Shown here in pieces: positions 42,290 through 51,539 of a stretch of 64,000 nt of DNA (position 1 is its first letter; every line of letters starts with the position of its first letter). The stretch comes from Umezawaea tangerina. GTDB lineage: Bacteria > Actinomycetota > Actinomycetes > Mycobacteriales > Pseudonocardiaceae. The notes beneath the pieces are model-generated. The model ran no database searches. It was not told where the DNA came from and saw nothing but the letters and a program-made list of their open reading frames with translations. Position numbers and translations under genes: made by a program. The stretch covers positions 372,001 through 436,000 of the forward strand of contig NZ_PVTF01000001.1 in the NCBI RefSeq assembly GCF_003002815.1, read 5' to 3'.

Positions 42290-42945
42290 CGATCCGCGTC
42301 CTGCTCGCCGACGACCAGGCGCTCATCCGCGCCGGGTTCCGCGTCCTCATCGACTCCGCCCCGGACCTGGAGGTCGTCGGCGAGGCGACCAACGGGCTGG
42401 AGGCGCTGGAGCTGGTCCGCACCACCCGCGCCGACGTGGTGCTGATGGACATCCGGATGCCCGAGCTGGACGGGCTGGAGGCGACCCGCCGGATCAGCGA
42501 GGACGAGGACCTCGCGGGCGTGAAGGTGCTGATCCTGACCACGTTCGAGATCGACGACTACGTCGCCAAGGCGATCAGGGCCGGTGCCAGCGGGTTCCTC
42601 GGCAAGGGCGTCGAACCGGCCGAGCTGCTGACCGCGATCCGGACCGTCGCCGAGGGCGACGCCCTGCTGTCCCCGAAGGCGACCCAGTCGCTGATCAGCC
42701 AGTTCCTGTCCCAGCCCACGACGAACGCGGCCACCCCGGAACGCCTGACCGTGCTGACCCAGCGCGAGCGCGAGGTGGTCGCCCTGGTCGCGAACGGCCT
42801 GTCCAACGACGACATCGCCGCCCGCCTGTTCGTCTCGCCGCTCACCGCGAAGACCCACGTCAACCGCGCGATGACCAAGCTCCAGGCCCGCGACCGCGCC
42901 CAGCTCGTCGTGATCGCCTACCAGACGGGCCTGGTGCGGCCCTAG
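42286..42945 (+). CDS. LuxR/NarL-type response regulator
   Basis: 219 residues. The receiver domain has the acidic pair Asp9-Asp10, phospho-acceptor Asp55 (LMDIRMPELDG), a Thr in LTTFE and Lys in GFLGKG. The C-terminal HTH is LTQREREVVALVANGLSND...KTHVNR. The start overlaps the kinase stop (ATGA). Expected to regulate the upstream transporter genes. Confidence 0.92.
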   Translation: MTIRVLLADDQALIRAGFRVLIDSAPDLEVVGEATNGLEALELVRTTRADVVLMDIRMPELDGLEATRRISEDEDLAGVKVLILTTFEIDDYVAKAIRAGASGFLGKGVEPAELLTAIRTVAEGDALLSPKATQSLISQFLSQPTTNAATPERLTVLTQREREVVALVANGLSNDDIAARLFVSPLTAKTHVNRAMTKLQARDRAQLVVIAYQTGLVRP

Positions 42946-43778
42946 CGCCCCACGTAGGTCAGGATCGAGGCCGCGATGGCGTTCGCGTACCGCTGCTTGC
43001 CGTCCTCGCTGCTGAGCACGGCGGCCTCGGCGGCGTCGCGCATGTTGCCGCACTCGACGAACACCGCGGGCCGCTCGGACAGGTTCAGCCCGGCCAGGTC
43101 GTCGCGCCCGTCCAGGCCGTCGCGGCCGATGTAGTTGGCCGGGGAGAACCCGGCCGCGACCATGCCGTCGCGCAGCACCGACGCGAGCCGCGCGGACGGC
43201 TCGCCCTGCGCCTCGTTGAGCGCGGGCGCCGGGTAGGCGACGTGGAAGCCGTTGGCCCCGGCCGCCTCCGAGCCGTCGGCGTGGATCGACACGACCGCCG
43301 CGGCGTTCGCGCGGTTGCCGATGGCCGTCCGCTCGTCCACGCACGGCCCGACGCCGGTGTCGTTCTCGCGGGTCAGCACGACGGTCACGCCCTTGGCGGC
43401 CAGCACGGCGCGCACCCGCTGGGTGACGTCCCAGGTGAACGCGTGCTCGGGGTAGCCCGCGTTGGTCTGGGTGCCGGTCGTGTCGCACGCCTTCACCTGC
43501 CCGCCACCCGCCGGGACCTGGGCGTTGATCACGTCCGGGCTGGCCGCGTTGCCGCCGTTGTGGCCGGGGTTCAGCACGACCACGACCTCCTCGCGCGGCG
43601 GTGCGGGCGAGGTCGTCGTGGTGGGGGCGGGGGTCGTCGTGGTGGTCGCGGCGGGGATGTCGACCGACGGGATCGGGTCCAGCAGCGGGGCGCGCGTGGC
43701 GGCCGGGGCCTCGCTGCCGCAGCCCGCCAGCAGGAGTCCGACCACCGTCACCACCATCCACCCGCGCACGCCGCACAC
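42942..43778 (-). CDS. Lipoprotein N-acetylmuramoyl-L-alanine amidase (amidase_3)
   Basis: 278 residues. A lipoprotein signal ends in LLAGC (Cys20), followed by a Thr/Pro-rich spacer (~45-62). The zinc-dependent amidase domain shows [11 protein letters not shown] (first His), a Glu near TRENDTG, SIHADGS (His) and the catalytic Glu in [10 protein letters not shown]. It cleaves the stem peptide from peptidoglycan outside the membrane. Its position divergent from YbaB-recR matches the Rv3717 amidase locus of M. tuberculosis. It overlaps the response-regulator gene by four bases, tail to tail. Confidence 0.88.
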   Translation of the reverse strand: MCGVRGWMVVTVVGLLLAGCGSEAPAATRAPLLDPIPSVDIPAATTTTTPAPTTTTSPAPPREEVVVVLNPGHNGGNAASPDVINAQVPAGGGQVKACDTTGTQTNAGYPEHAFTWDVTQRVRAVLAAKGVTVVLTRENDTGVGPCVDERTAIGNRANAAAVVSIHADGSEAAGANGFHVAYPAPALNEAQGEPSARLASVLRDGMVAAGFSPANYIGRDGLDGRDDLAGLNLSERPAVFVECGNMRDAAEAAVLSSEDGKQRYANAIAASILTYVGR

Positions 43779-43839
43779 GGTGCCAGACCGGACGCGACTA
43801 CGCTCGGGGGCGGTGGCAAATCCGACGAGAGGAACCGCG

Positions 43840-44187
43840 GTGCAACCCGGTCAGCCCAACATGCAGCAGATCCTCCAGCAGGCGCAGAAGATGCAGCAGC
43901 AGCTGGTCACCGCGCAGGAGGAACTCGCCGACGCCGAGGTCACCGGCACGGCCGGTGGCGGTCTGGTGACCGCCGTCGTGTCCGGCGCGGGCGAGCTGAA
44001 GAGCCTGGAGATCGACCCGAAGGTCGTCGACCCCGACGACACCGAGACGCTGGCGGACCTCGTGGTCGCCGCCGTGCGCGACGCCAACCGCGCCGCCCAG
44101 GAGCTCGCCGCCCAGAAGATGGGCCCACTCGCGGGTGGCATGGGCGGCATGGGTGACTTCGGCGGTCTTGGCGGGTTGCTCGGCTGA
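43840..44187 (+). CDS. YbaB/EbfC nucleoid-associated protein
   Basis: 115 residues from the GTG at 43840 with GAGAGGA upstream. The Gln/Met-rich N-terminal helix ([15 protein letters not shown]), the [20 protein letters not shown] beta core and a Gly/Met-rich tail define the family. It forms dimers that bind DNA. Its TGA overlaps the recR ATG, the classical ybaB-recR arrangement. Confidence 0.9.
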   Translation: MQPGQPNMQQILQQAQKMQQQLVTAQEELADAEVTGTAGGGLVTAVVSGAGELKSLEIDPKVVDPDDTETLADLVVAAVRDANRAAQELAAQKMGPLAGGMGGMGDFGGLGGLLG

Positions 44188-44795
44188 TGTACGAAGGTCC
44201 CGTTCAGGACTTGATCGACGAACTCGGCAGGCTGCCGGGCGTCGGGCCCAAGAGCGCGCAGCGCATCGCCTTCCACCTGCTGGCGGCCGAGCCGGCCGAC
44301 ATCGGGCGGCTTCAGGACGCCCTGCAGAAGGTCAAGGAGGGCGTCGTGTTCTGCGACGTCTGCGGCAACGTCTCCGCCGAGACCACCTGCCGCATCTGCC
44401 GCGACACGCGCAGGGACGTGACGCTCATCTGCGTGGTCGAGGAACCGAAGGACGTGCTCGCGGTCGAGCGCACCCGCGAGTTCAAGGGCCGCTACCACGT
44501 CCTGGGCGGGGCCCTCGACCCGTTGTCCGGCGTCGGCCCCGACCAGCTGCGCATTCGCCAGCTGCTCCAGCGGATCGGCAACCAGGTCGACGGCAAGGAC
44601 GTCGCGGAGATCATCATCGCGACCGACCCCAACACCGAGGGCGAGGCGACCGCGACCTACCTGGTCCGCATGCTCCGCGACTTCCCCGGCCTCACCGTCA
44701 CCCGCCTGGCCTCCGGCCTGCCCATGGGCGGCGACCTGGAGTTCGCCGACGAGCTGACGCTGGGCCGGGCGATGTCCGGCAGGCGGGTCGTCTGA
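44187..44795 (+). CDS. recR: Recombination mediator RecR
   Basis: 202 residues. Helix-hairpin-helix [11 protein letters not shown], Cys4 zinc finger [22 protein letters not shown] core with [13 protein letters not shown] and [11 protein letters not shown], and a C-terminal Walker-like [18 protein letters not shown]. It works with RecO in loading RecA at gaps. Coupled to ybaB by a one-base overlap. Confidence 0.94.
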   Translation: MYEGPVQDLIDELGRLPGVGPKSAQRIAFHLLAAEPADIGRLQDALQKVKEGVVFCDVCGNVSAETTCRICRDTRRDVTLICVVEEPKDVLAVERTREFKGRYHVLGGALDPLSGVGPDQLRIRQLLQRIGNQVDGKDVAEIIIATDPNTEGEATATYLVRMLRDFPGLTVTRLASGLPMGGDLEFADELTLGRAMSGRRVV

Positions 44796-44799
44796 CGCC

Positions 44800-45276
44800 G
44801 TGAGACTGGTCGCTGTGGACGGTCCGTCGGGCGCGGGAAAGTCCACAGTGGCCAGGACCCTCGCCCTGGAGCTGGGCGCACTGGTCGTCCCGACGGACCA
44901 CTTCGCCACCTGGGACGACCCCGTCTCCTGGTGGCCGCGCCTGGTCGAGGGCGTCCTGGATCCCTTGGCACGCGGCGAAACCGGCCGCTACCGCAGGACG
45001 GACTGGACGGACGGGTGGCCGAAACCCGGCGACTGGCTCACCGTCGACCCGCCGGAGGTCCTGATCGTCGAGGGCGTCTCCTCGGCCCGCCGCTCCATCG
45101 CCCCCAGGCTCGACCTGGCCGTGTGGGTCGACGGTCCCGATGAGACCGAACGCCTGGAACGCGCGGTCCGCCGCGACGGCGAACGCAGCCGCGCCCACCT
45201 GCGCCGCTGGCAGGAGTTCGAACGCGGCTGGTTCGCCGTGGACGACACCCGGTCGAGGGCGGACCGGATCGTCTAG
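44800..45276 (+). CDS. Uridine kinase-like P-loop kinase
   Basis: 158 residues from a GTG five bases after recR. Walker A GPSGAGKST, then DHFATWDDP (acidic substrate-binding residues, like the uridine kinase DxFY motif) and LIVEGVSS (Walker B). It is shorter than true uridine kinases (~210), so nucleoside phosphorylation is likely but specificity is uncertain. Probably co-transcribed with ybaB-recR. Confidence 0.75.
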   Translation: MRLVAVDGPSGAGKSTVARTLALELGALVVPTDHFATWDDPVSWWPRLVEGVLDPLARGETGRYRRTDWTDGWPKPGDWLTVDPPEVLIVEGVSSARRSIAPRLDLAVWVDGPDETERLERAVRRDGERSRAHLRRWQEFERGWFAVDDTRSRADRIV

Positions 45277-45277
45277 C

Positions 45278-45338
45278 GCGGTGACCGCGGGAAATTTCGC
45301 CTGAGCCCGGAAACGCCCCCGAGGGGTGCGGTCACCGC
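45278..45338. terminator. Inverted repeat between convergent genes
   Basis: GCGGTGACCGC (45278-45288) pairs with GCGGTCACCGC (45328-45338); 39-nt loop. It separates the P-loop kinase gene from the convergent SARP gene. Confidence 0.5.
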
Positions 45339-45339
45339 A

Positions 45340-48300
45340 TTAGCCCAGCAGGCTTCGCAGCGGGTGCGCTTCCGGGGCCCCGATCTCCGCGAACAGCTCC
45401 AGGGCCTCCCGCCACTTCCCCGGCGCCCCTTCCACGTCCCCCACCAGCTGCAGCGCCCGCGCGTGCACCAACCGCTGCCCCGTCACGGCGCTGAGTTCCA
45501 CGGCCCGCCGCGCGCACTCGCCCGCCTCGCGTTCCGCGCCCTTCTCCAGGTGCAGCCTGCCCAGCAGCACCAGCACGTCCACCTCGGCGATCCTCAGCCG
45601 GTAGGACCGCGCGCTGTCGTGGGCCAACGACGCCGACGCCATCGCCTCGTCCAACCGCTGCGCGGTCCGGTACGCCTGCGCCATCCCCTTGCGGGCCGCG
45701 CAGATCCCCCACGGGTAGCTCGTCTCCTCGGCGATCCGCAGCGCCTCGGTGTGCTGCCGCAGCGCCTCGACGTGCTCCTCCAGCCCGTTCAACGCCTCCC
45801 CGAGCACGTTGCGCGCGTCGCACACGCCCTTGAGGTTCCCCGACTCCTCCGCCGTCTCCAACGCCTGCCGCGCCTCGGACACCGCCTCGGCGCACCACCC
45901 GCGCATCGTGTGCGCCTGCGCCAGCCCCTCGTGCGGGAGGTTCGCGAACCCGCGGGCGGCGGCCTGCTCGTAGAGGACGCCCGCGCGGTCGAACAGCTCG
46001 GCCGCCCGGTCCGGGTACCCCTGCAGCAGGTGCACCTCGCCGAGCGCCCGGTAGCTGTTGGCCTGGGTCATCCACGCGTCCAGCCGGGTGCCGACCTCCA
46101 ACGACCCCTCGAACGAGTCGACCGCCCGGTCCAGCTGCCCGAGCAGCAGGTACACGCCGCCGAGGTTGAGCTGGGCGATCCCCTCCTGCTGCGGCGCGCC
46201 GATCTCGCGGGTGATGGCGAGCGCGCGTTCCAGGTGGTGCGCGGCCTGCTCCAGCTCGCCCAGGTCGATGTAGACGCTGCCGAGGTTGGACAGCACGGCG
46301 GCCTCGGCGGCGGGGGCGGTGACCCCGCGCTGCTGGATCGGGAACGTCCGCCGGTAGTAGTCGACGGCGACCCGGTGCTGGCCGATGCCCCAGTACAGGG
46401 TGCCGAGCGAGGACAGCATCGCGACCTCGCCGATCTCGTCGCGGATGCTCTGCGCCACCGCCAGCCCGGCCTTCGCGGTCGCCAGCCACTCCACCGGCAG
46501 GCCCTGCACGTAGAAGTAGCGCCGCAGCGCGTCGGCGAGCTGCCAGCAGTCGGCGCTCGGGTCGCGGTCGGCGGCGTGCACGACCAGCGCGACGAGGTTG
46601 GCGCGTTCGGCGTCGAGCCAGGCGAGGGCGTCGTCGGGGGCGATGAAGGTCTGCGGGGTGACGTCGGACTGCGACGCGGTGCGGGGCAACCGCATCAGGG
46701 TGTTCTTCAGCGCGTCGGTCGCGTTGTCGACCGACCGGATCGCCCAGTCGATGAGCCGCCGGAACGCCAGGGTGCTCTTGGCGGCGCCGTCCTCGAACGC
46801 CAGCCGCTCGGCGGCGTAGTCGCGGAGCAGGTCGTGGAACTGGTAGCGGCCGGGGGCGTGGTTGTCGACCAGGTTCGCGGTGGCGAGCCGGTCGAGCCGT
46901 CTTCGGGCGTCCTGCGTGGTCAGCCCGCCGAGCGCGGCCGCGACGTCGGCCGTCATGTCGGTGCCGGGCGCGATGCTGAGCAGCCGGAACAGCTGCGCCA
47001 GCTCCGGTTTGAGCGCCGCGTAGGACAGGTCGAACGCGGCGTGCACGGCCGCCCGCTCGTCGCCCTCGACGGTGAGCGCGGCCAGCCGGTTGCCCGCCCG
47101 CAGCTCCTCCACGTAGGAGGCGATGGTGACCTCGGGGCGGCTGAGCAGGTTCGCCGAGGCGATCCGCAGCGCGAGCGGCAGGTGCGCGCACAGCGCGGCG
47201 AGCTCCTCGGCGGCGGCGTCCTGGCTGTCCACGACGTCCTCGCCGAGCATGCCCGACAGCAGCGACCTGGCCTCGTCGTCGTCGAGCACGTCGAGCCGCA
47301 CGTTGCTGGCCGCGTGGCTGACGGCCAGGCCGCGCAGGGTGTCGCGGCTGGTCACGAGCACCGCGCAGCCGGGCGAGCCGGGCAGCAGCGGGCGGATCTG
47401 CTCGGCGTTGGCCGCGTTGTCCAGCACCAGCAGGACCTGCTGGTCGGTCATCCGCGACCGGAACATCGCCTCCTGCTCGTCCTGGTCCAGCGGCACGGCC
47501 TCCGGTGCGACGCCGAGCGCCCGCAGGAACCGGGGGAGCACGTCCATCGCGCTCAGCGGCGCACCCGGCGCGTACCCACGCAGGTTCACGTACAGCTGCC
47601 CGTCGGGGAAGTCCGCCCGCATCTTGTGCGCGGCGTGCACCGCCAACGCGGTCTTGCCCACGCCCGGCGGGCCCGCCAGCGTGACGACCGGCACGCCCTG
47701 CGCGGTCCGCAGCAGCGCCTCGATGAGCACCACGGCCTGCGCGCGGCCGACGAAGTCGCCGATGTCGGCGGGCAGCTGGGCGGGCACGACCCGGTCCCGC
47801 TTGGCCAGCGGGGACGCCGCCTTCACCAGCTGGAGCTCGGGCGCGCCCACCAGCACCTGCTGGTGCACCCGGCGCAGCTCGTCGCCGGGGTCGATGCCGA
47901 GCTCCTCGGCCAGCTGGTCGCGGACGCGGTGGTAGGCGGCGAGCGCGTCGGCCTGCCTGCCCGAGCGGTAGAGCGCCAGCATCAGCTGCGCCCACAGCCG
48001 TTCGCGCAGCGAGTGCTCCGCGGTCAGCCGGGACAGCTCCGGCACCAGGTCGGCGTGCCTGCCGAGGTCGAGGTCCACCTCGACGCGGCGCTCGACCACG
48101 TGCAGCCTGCGCTCGCCCAGCCTCGGCACCTCGTCGCGGTGCAGGATCTCCGACGGCACGTCCAGCAGCGCCGGGCCGCGCCACAGCGCCAGCGCGGTCG
48201 TGAACAGGCCCGACGCCGCGGCCAGGTTGCCCAGCGCCCGCTCCTGCTCGCCCTGCTCGGCCAGGCCGCCGAACCGGACGAGGTCGATGGTCTTCTCGTC

Positions 48301-48582
48301 CACGTCGATCAGGTAGCCGTCGGGCGCGGTCCGGATGGGCACCTGCGGCCCGAGCACCTGCCGCAGCCGCATCACGTAGGTCTGCAGGGTGCCGCGCGCG
48401 CGGGCGGGCGGGTCGGCGCCCCAGACGTGCTCGGCCAGCTCGTCCACCGAGACGGCGGAGCCCGCCTTCAGCAGCAGCGACACCAGCAGCGACCGCTGCC
48501 GCCCGGCGCGCACCGGGATCAGCTCGCCGTCGATCACCACCTGGAGCGGTCCGAGGAGGCGGAACTCGAGCTGCGAGCCCAT
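45340..48582 (-). CDS. AfsR/SARP-family regulator with NB-ARC and TPR domains
   Basis: 1080 residues from the ATG at 48582, preceded by GGAGG; an earlier in-frame ATG at 48618 is less well placed. The layout is an OmpR-like winged helix (~1-95: LEFRLLGPLQVV, SVDELAEHVWG), a BTAD (~100-245), an NB-ARC ATPase (~290-560: Walker A GPPGVGKTA, Walker B VLLVLDNAAN, HLPLALRIA) and a long TPR array (~680-1065). These are STAND-type switches that bind direct-repeat promoters and commonly govern secondary metabolism or morphology. It is divergent from the oligopeptide transporter operon, its likeliest nearby target. No biosynthetic cluster is in the window. Confidence 0.9.
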   Translation of the reverse strand: MGSQLEFRLLGPLQVVIDGELIPVRAGRQRSLLVSLLLKAGSAVSVDELAEHVWGADPPARARGTLQTYVMRLRQVLGPQVPIRTAPDGYLIDVDEKTIDLVRFGGLAEQGEQERALGNLAAASGLFTTALALWRGPALLDVPSEILHRDEVPRLGERRLHVVERRVEVDLDLGRHADLVPELSRLTAEHSLRERLWAQLMLALYRSGRQADALAAYHRVRDQLAEELGIDPGDELRRVHQQVLVGAPELQLVKAASPLAKRDRVVPAQLPADIGDFVGRAQAVVLIEALLRTAQGVPVVTLAGPPGVGKTALAVHAAHKMRADFPDGQLYVNLRGYAPGAPLSAMDVLPRFLRALGVAPEAVPLDQDEQEAMFRSRMTDQQVLLVLDNAANAEQIRPLLPGSPGCAVLVTSRDTLRGLAVSHAASNVRLDVLDDDEARSLLSGMLGEDVVDSQDAAAEELAALCAHLPLALRIASANLLSRPEVTIASYVEELRAGNRLAALTVEGDERAAVHAAFDLSYAALKPELAQLFRLLSIAPGTDMTADVAAALGGLTTQDARRRLDRLATANLVDNHAPGRYQFHDLLRDYAAERLAFEDGAAKSTLAFRRLIDWAIRSVDNATDALKNTLMRLPRTASQSDVTPQTFIAPDDALAWLDAERANLVALVVHAADRDPSADCWQLADALRRYFYVQGLPVEWLATAKAGLAVAQSIRDEIGEVAMLSSLGTLYWGIGQHRVAVDYYRRTFPIQQRGVTAPAAEAAVLSNLGSVYIDLGELEQAAHHLERALAITREIGAPQQEGIAQLNLGGVYLLLGQLDRAVDSFEGSLEVGTRLDAWMTQANSYRALGEVHLLQGYPDRAAELFDRAGVLYEQAAARGFANLPHEGLAQAHTMRGWCAEAVSEARQALETAEESGNLKGVCDARNVLGEALNGLEEHVEALRQHTEALRIAEETSYPWGICAARKGMAQAYRTAQRLDEAMASASLAHDSARSYRLRIAEVDVLVLLGRLHLEKGAEREAGECARRAVELSAVTGQRLVHARALQLVGDVEGAPGKWREALELFAEIGAPEAHPLRSLLG

Positions 48583-48813
48583 CCGCGACCTCCTCCGCAA
48601 CAGTGACAGGGCGAACATCTCCCGTTGTACAGCCTAGGAGAGCGCTCACCGGATCGTCCGTGGTCACGTTGGGTCAGCGGGTGTGCGCCGGACGTACCAC
48701 AATGGCCCCTCGCGTGGCCGTATCGTGACCTCTGCGGTTCCGGAAGGGCAACTTGCACCGGTTAGGGTCGGCGACCACACCGTGAGATTGTCGGATTCAC
48801 CAAGGGGTGTTTG

Positions 48814-50496
48814 ATGCTTCAATCCCGAACGGCTCGGAGGCGCTGGCTGGCCGCGATCGGCCTGGTCAGCGTCTCTGCGCTCGCCTTGTCCGCCTGCGCC
48901 CAGTCCGACCGCGGGACCGACAGCTCCGGATCCGGCAAAGTAGGTGGCACCTTCACGTTCGGTGCGGCCGGCGCGCCGAAGCTGTTCGACCCGTTCTACG
49001 CGACGGACGGCGAGACGTTCCGCGTCGCCCGCCAGATGTTCAACGGGCTGACCACGTTCAAGCCGGGCACCGCCGAGCCCGCTCCCGAGCTCGCGGAGAG
49101 CTGGTCGCCGAGCTCGGACGGTCTGACGTGGACCTTCAAGCTGCGCCAGAACGTCAAGTTCCACGACGGCACGCCGTTCAACGCCGAGGCCGTGTGCGCG
49201 AACTTCGACCGCTGGTACAACCAGAAGGGCGCGGGCACCTCCGACGCCGTGTCCCAGTACTACGTGGACAACTTCGGCGGTTTCGCCGACGGTGCGAAGC
49301 CCTCCCTGTACAAGTCGTGCAGCGCGAAGGACGCCAACACCGCCGAGGTCGTGCTGACCAGCTCGACGTCGAAGTTCCCGGACATCCTGGGCCTCCCGTC
49401 GTTCTCGATGCAGAGCCCGACGGCGCTGAAGCAGTACGACGCCGACAACGTGCAGGCGCAGGGCGACTCGTTCACCTTCCCCGCCTACGCCACGGACCAC
49501 CCCACCGGCACGGGCCCGTTCAAGTTCGGCTCGTACGACAAGGCGAACAACACGATCGAGCTCGTCCGCAACGACGACTACTGGGGCGAGAAGACGAAGC
49601 TGGACAAGCTCGTCTTCCGCATCATCCCGGACGAGACCGCCCGCAAGCAGGCCCTCAAGTCCGGTGACATCGACGGGTACGACTTCCCGGCCGCCGCCGA
49701 CTGGGAAGGCCTAAAGAAGGACGGCTTCAACGTCCAGATCCGGCCCGCGTTCAACGTCATGTACTTCGGCATCAACCAGGCCGGGAACCCGAAGCTCCAG
49801 GACCTCAAGGTCCGCCAGGCGCTGGCCTACGCCATCAACCGCGAGCAGCTCGTGAAGTCGCAGCTGCCCGAGGGCGCCAAGGTCGCGGACGAGTTCATCC
49901 CGGAGACCGTCGGCGGCTACGCCAAGGACGTCACGAAGTACGAGTACAACGTCGACAAGGCCAAGTCGCTGCTCGCCGAGGCGGGCGCTTCCGACCTGAC
50001 CCTGAAGTTCTACTGGCCCAGCGAGGTCACCCGCCCGTACATGCCCAGCCCGAAGGACATCTTCGGCGCCATCTCCGGTGACCTGGAGAAGGCGGGCATC
50101 AAGGTCGAGGCCATCACCAAGCCGTGGAACGGCGGTTACCTCACCGACGTCGACCAGCACGTGCCGGACGTCTTCCTGCTCGGCTGGACCGGCGACACCG
50201 GTAGCGCCGACAACTGGATCGGCACGTTCTTCGGCAACCCGGAGAACCGCTTCAGCACCGGCAAGTCGCCGTGGGGCGCCACCCTCGCGGCGGACCTGAA
50301 GAAGGCCGACTCCACCCCGGACCGCGACGCCCGCCTGAAGGTGTACGAGGGGATCAACAAGCAGATCATGTCCGAGTACCTGCCCGCGATCCCGATCTCG
50401 CACTCCCCGCCCGCGCTGGTCGTCAAGTCGGACGTCAAGGGCATCGTGCCCAGTCCGCTCACCGACGAGAAGTTCGGTCCGGTCAGCAAGGGCTGA
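48814..50496 (+). CDS. Oligopeptide ABC transporter substrate-binding lipoprotein
   Basis: 560 residues from the ATG at 48814. A lipoprotein signal ends in LSAC (Cys28), followed by an SBP_bac_5 (DppA/OppA) domain: VARQMFNGLTTF, PELAESWSPSSDGLTWTFKL, HPTGTGPFKFG, and the late LGWTGDTGSADNWIGTFF. It captures peptides outside the membrane and delivers them to the permeases encoded next. First gene of a five-gene operon; divergent from the SARP gene, with a 231-nt shared control region. Confidence 0.92.
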   Translation: MLQSRTARRRWLAAIGLVSVSALALSACAQSDRGTDSSGSGKVGGTFTFGAAGAPKLFDPFYATDGETFRVARQMFNGLTTFKPGTAEPAPELAESWSPSSDGLTWTFKLRQNVKFHDGTPFNAEAVCANFDRWYNQKGAGTSDAVSQYYVDNFGGFADGAKPSLYKSCSAKDANTAEVVLTSSTSKFPDILGLPSFSMQSPTALKQYDADNVQAQGDSFTFPAYATDHPTGTGPFKFGSYDKANNTIELVRNDDYWGEKTKLDKLVFRIIPDETARKQALKSGDIDGYDFPAAADWEGLKKDGFNVQIRPAFNVMYFGINQAGNPKLQDLKVRQALAYAINREQLVKSQLPEGAKVADEFIPETVGGYAKDVTKYEYNVDKAKSLLAEAGASDLTLKFYWPSEVTRPYMPSPKDIFGAISGDLEKAGIKVEAITKPWNGGYLTDVDQHVPDVFLLGWTGDTGSADNWIGTFFGNPENRFSTGKSPWGATLAADLKKADSTPDRDARLKVYEGINKQIMSEYLPAIPISHSPPALVVKSDVKGIVPSPLTDEKFGPVSKG

Positions 50497-50530
50497 TCCA
50501 GCCCACTAACGAGAACAACGGGGTAGGTAC

Positions 50531-51535
50531 GTGCTCCGCTACACCGTACGGCGGCTTATCCAGCTGCTCGGCGTGGTGCTGGTGCTCTCGTTGCTCGTCT
50601 TCGCGTGGTTGCGCGCACTCCCAGGAGGGCCGGCTTCGGCCCTCCTGGGGGACCGCGGGACCGACGAGTCGCGGGCGGCGTTGAACAAGCAACTCGGTCT
50701 CGACCAGCCGATCTTCATCCAGTACTTCAAGTTCCTCGGCCGAGCCCTCACCGGGGACTTCGGCAACTCGACCGGTGTCCAGCCCGGCGACTCCGTGGTC
50801 GACATCTTCGTCCAGCGGTTCCCGGCGACCATCGAGCTCAGCGTCTTCGCGATCATCCTCGCGGTGATCGTCGGCATCCCGCTCGGCTACGTCGCGGCCA
50901 AGCGCCGCGGCACCTGGTTCGACAACCTCAGCGTCGGCGGGTCCCTGATCGGTGTCGCCGTCCCGGTCTTCTTCCTCGCCTTCGTGCTCAAGGAGGTCCT
51001 CGCCTCCAAGCTCGGTCTCCCGTCCGTCGGCAGGCAGGACGCCATCGGCGCGACCAGGGTCACCGGTTTCTTCGTGCTCGACGGCATCCTCACGCAGGAG
51101 TGGGACGCGGCGTGGAACGCGCTCAAGCACCTGTTCCTGCCCGCCATCGCGCTCGCCACGATCCCGTTCGCGGTGGTCTTCCGCATCACCAGGGCCGCGG
51201 TGCTCGACGTGATGGACGAGGACTACGTCCGCACGGCCGAGGCCAAGGGCCTCACCGCGCAGGTCGTGCGCAGCCGCCACGTGCTGCGCAACGCGATGCT
51301 CCCGGTCGTCACCACCATCGGCCTGCAGATCGGCGCGCTGCTCGCGGGCGCCGTGCTGACCGAGAAGGTGTTCGCGTTCTCCGGGGTGGGCGAGGCGCTG
51401 GCGCTCGGCTTCGAGCGCCGCGACTACCCGGTCCTGCAGATGCTCATCATGGTCGCCGCGGTCGTGTACGTGGTCGTCAACCTCCTGGTCGACCTGTCCT
51501 ACGCGCTCATCGACCCGCGGATCAGGACGAGGTAG
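50531..51535 (+). CDS. Oligopeptide ABC transporter permease (DppB type)
   Basis: 334 residues from the GTG at 50531. It has the DppB/OppB N-terminus (LRYTVRRLIQLLGVVLVLSL), six membrane segments and the EAA loop DYVRTAEAKGLTAQVVRSRH that contacts the ATPases. It is the second gene of the importer operon, 34 nt from the binding protein. Confidence 0.92.
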   Translation: MLRYTVRRLIQLLGVVLVLSLLVFAWLRALPGGPASALLGDRGTDESRAALNKQLGLDQPIFIQYFKFLGRALTGDFGNSTGVQPGDSVVDIFVQRFPATIELSVFAIILAVIVGIPLGYVAAKRRGTWFDNLSVGGSLIGVAVPVFFLAFVLKEVLASKLGLPSVGRQDAIGATRVTGFFVLDGILTQEWDAAWNALKHLFLPAIALATIPFAVVFRITRAAVLDVMDEDYVRTAEAKGLTAQVVRSRHVLRNAMLPVVTTIGLQIGALLAGAVLTEKVFAFSGVGEALALGFERRDYPVLQMLIMVAAVVYVVVNLLVDLSYALIDPRIRTR

Positions 51536-51539
51536 CGAC

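Noticed and set aside
45364-48606. 1080-codon + strand frame opposite the SARP gene
   Set aside because: Gln/Arg/Val/Leu-rich shadow frame; the SARP reading has all expected domains.
31347-50496. P450 and SARP genes as signs of a secondary-metabolite cluster
   Set aside because: They are 13 kb apart with housekeeping genes between (dnaX, recR, tRNA, SRP RNA), and no core biosynthetic enzyme is present.
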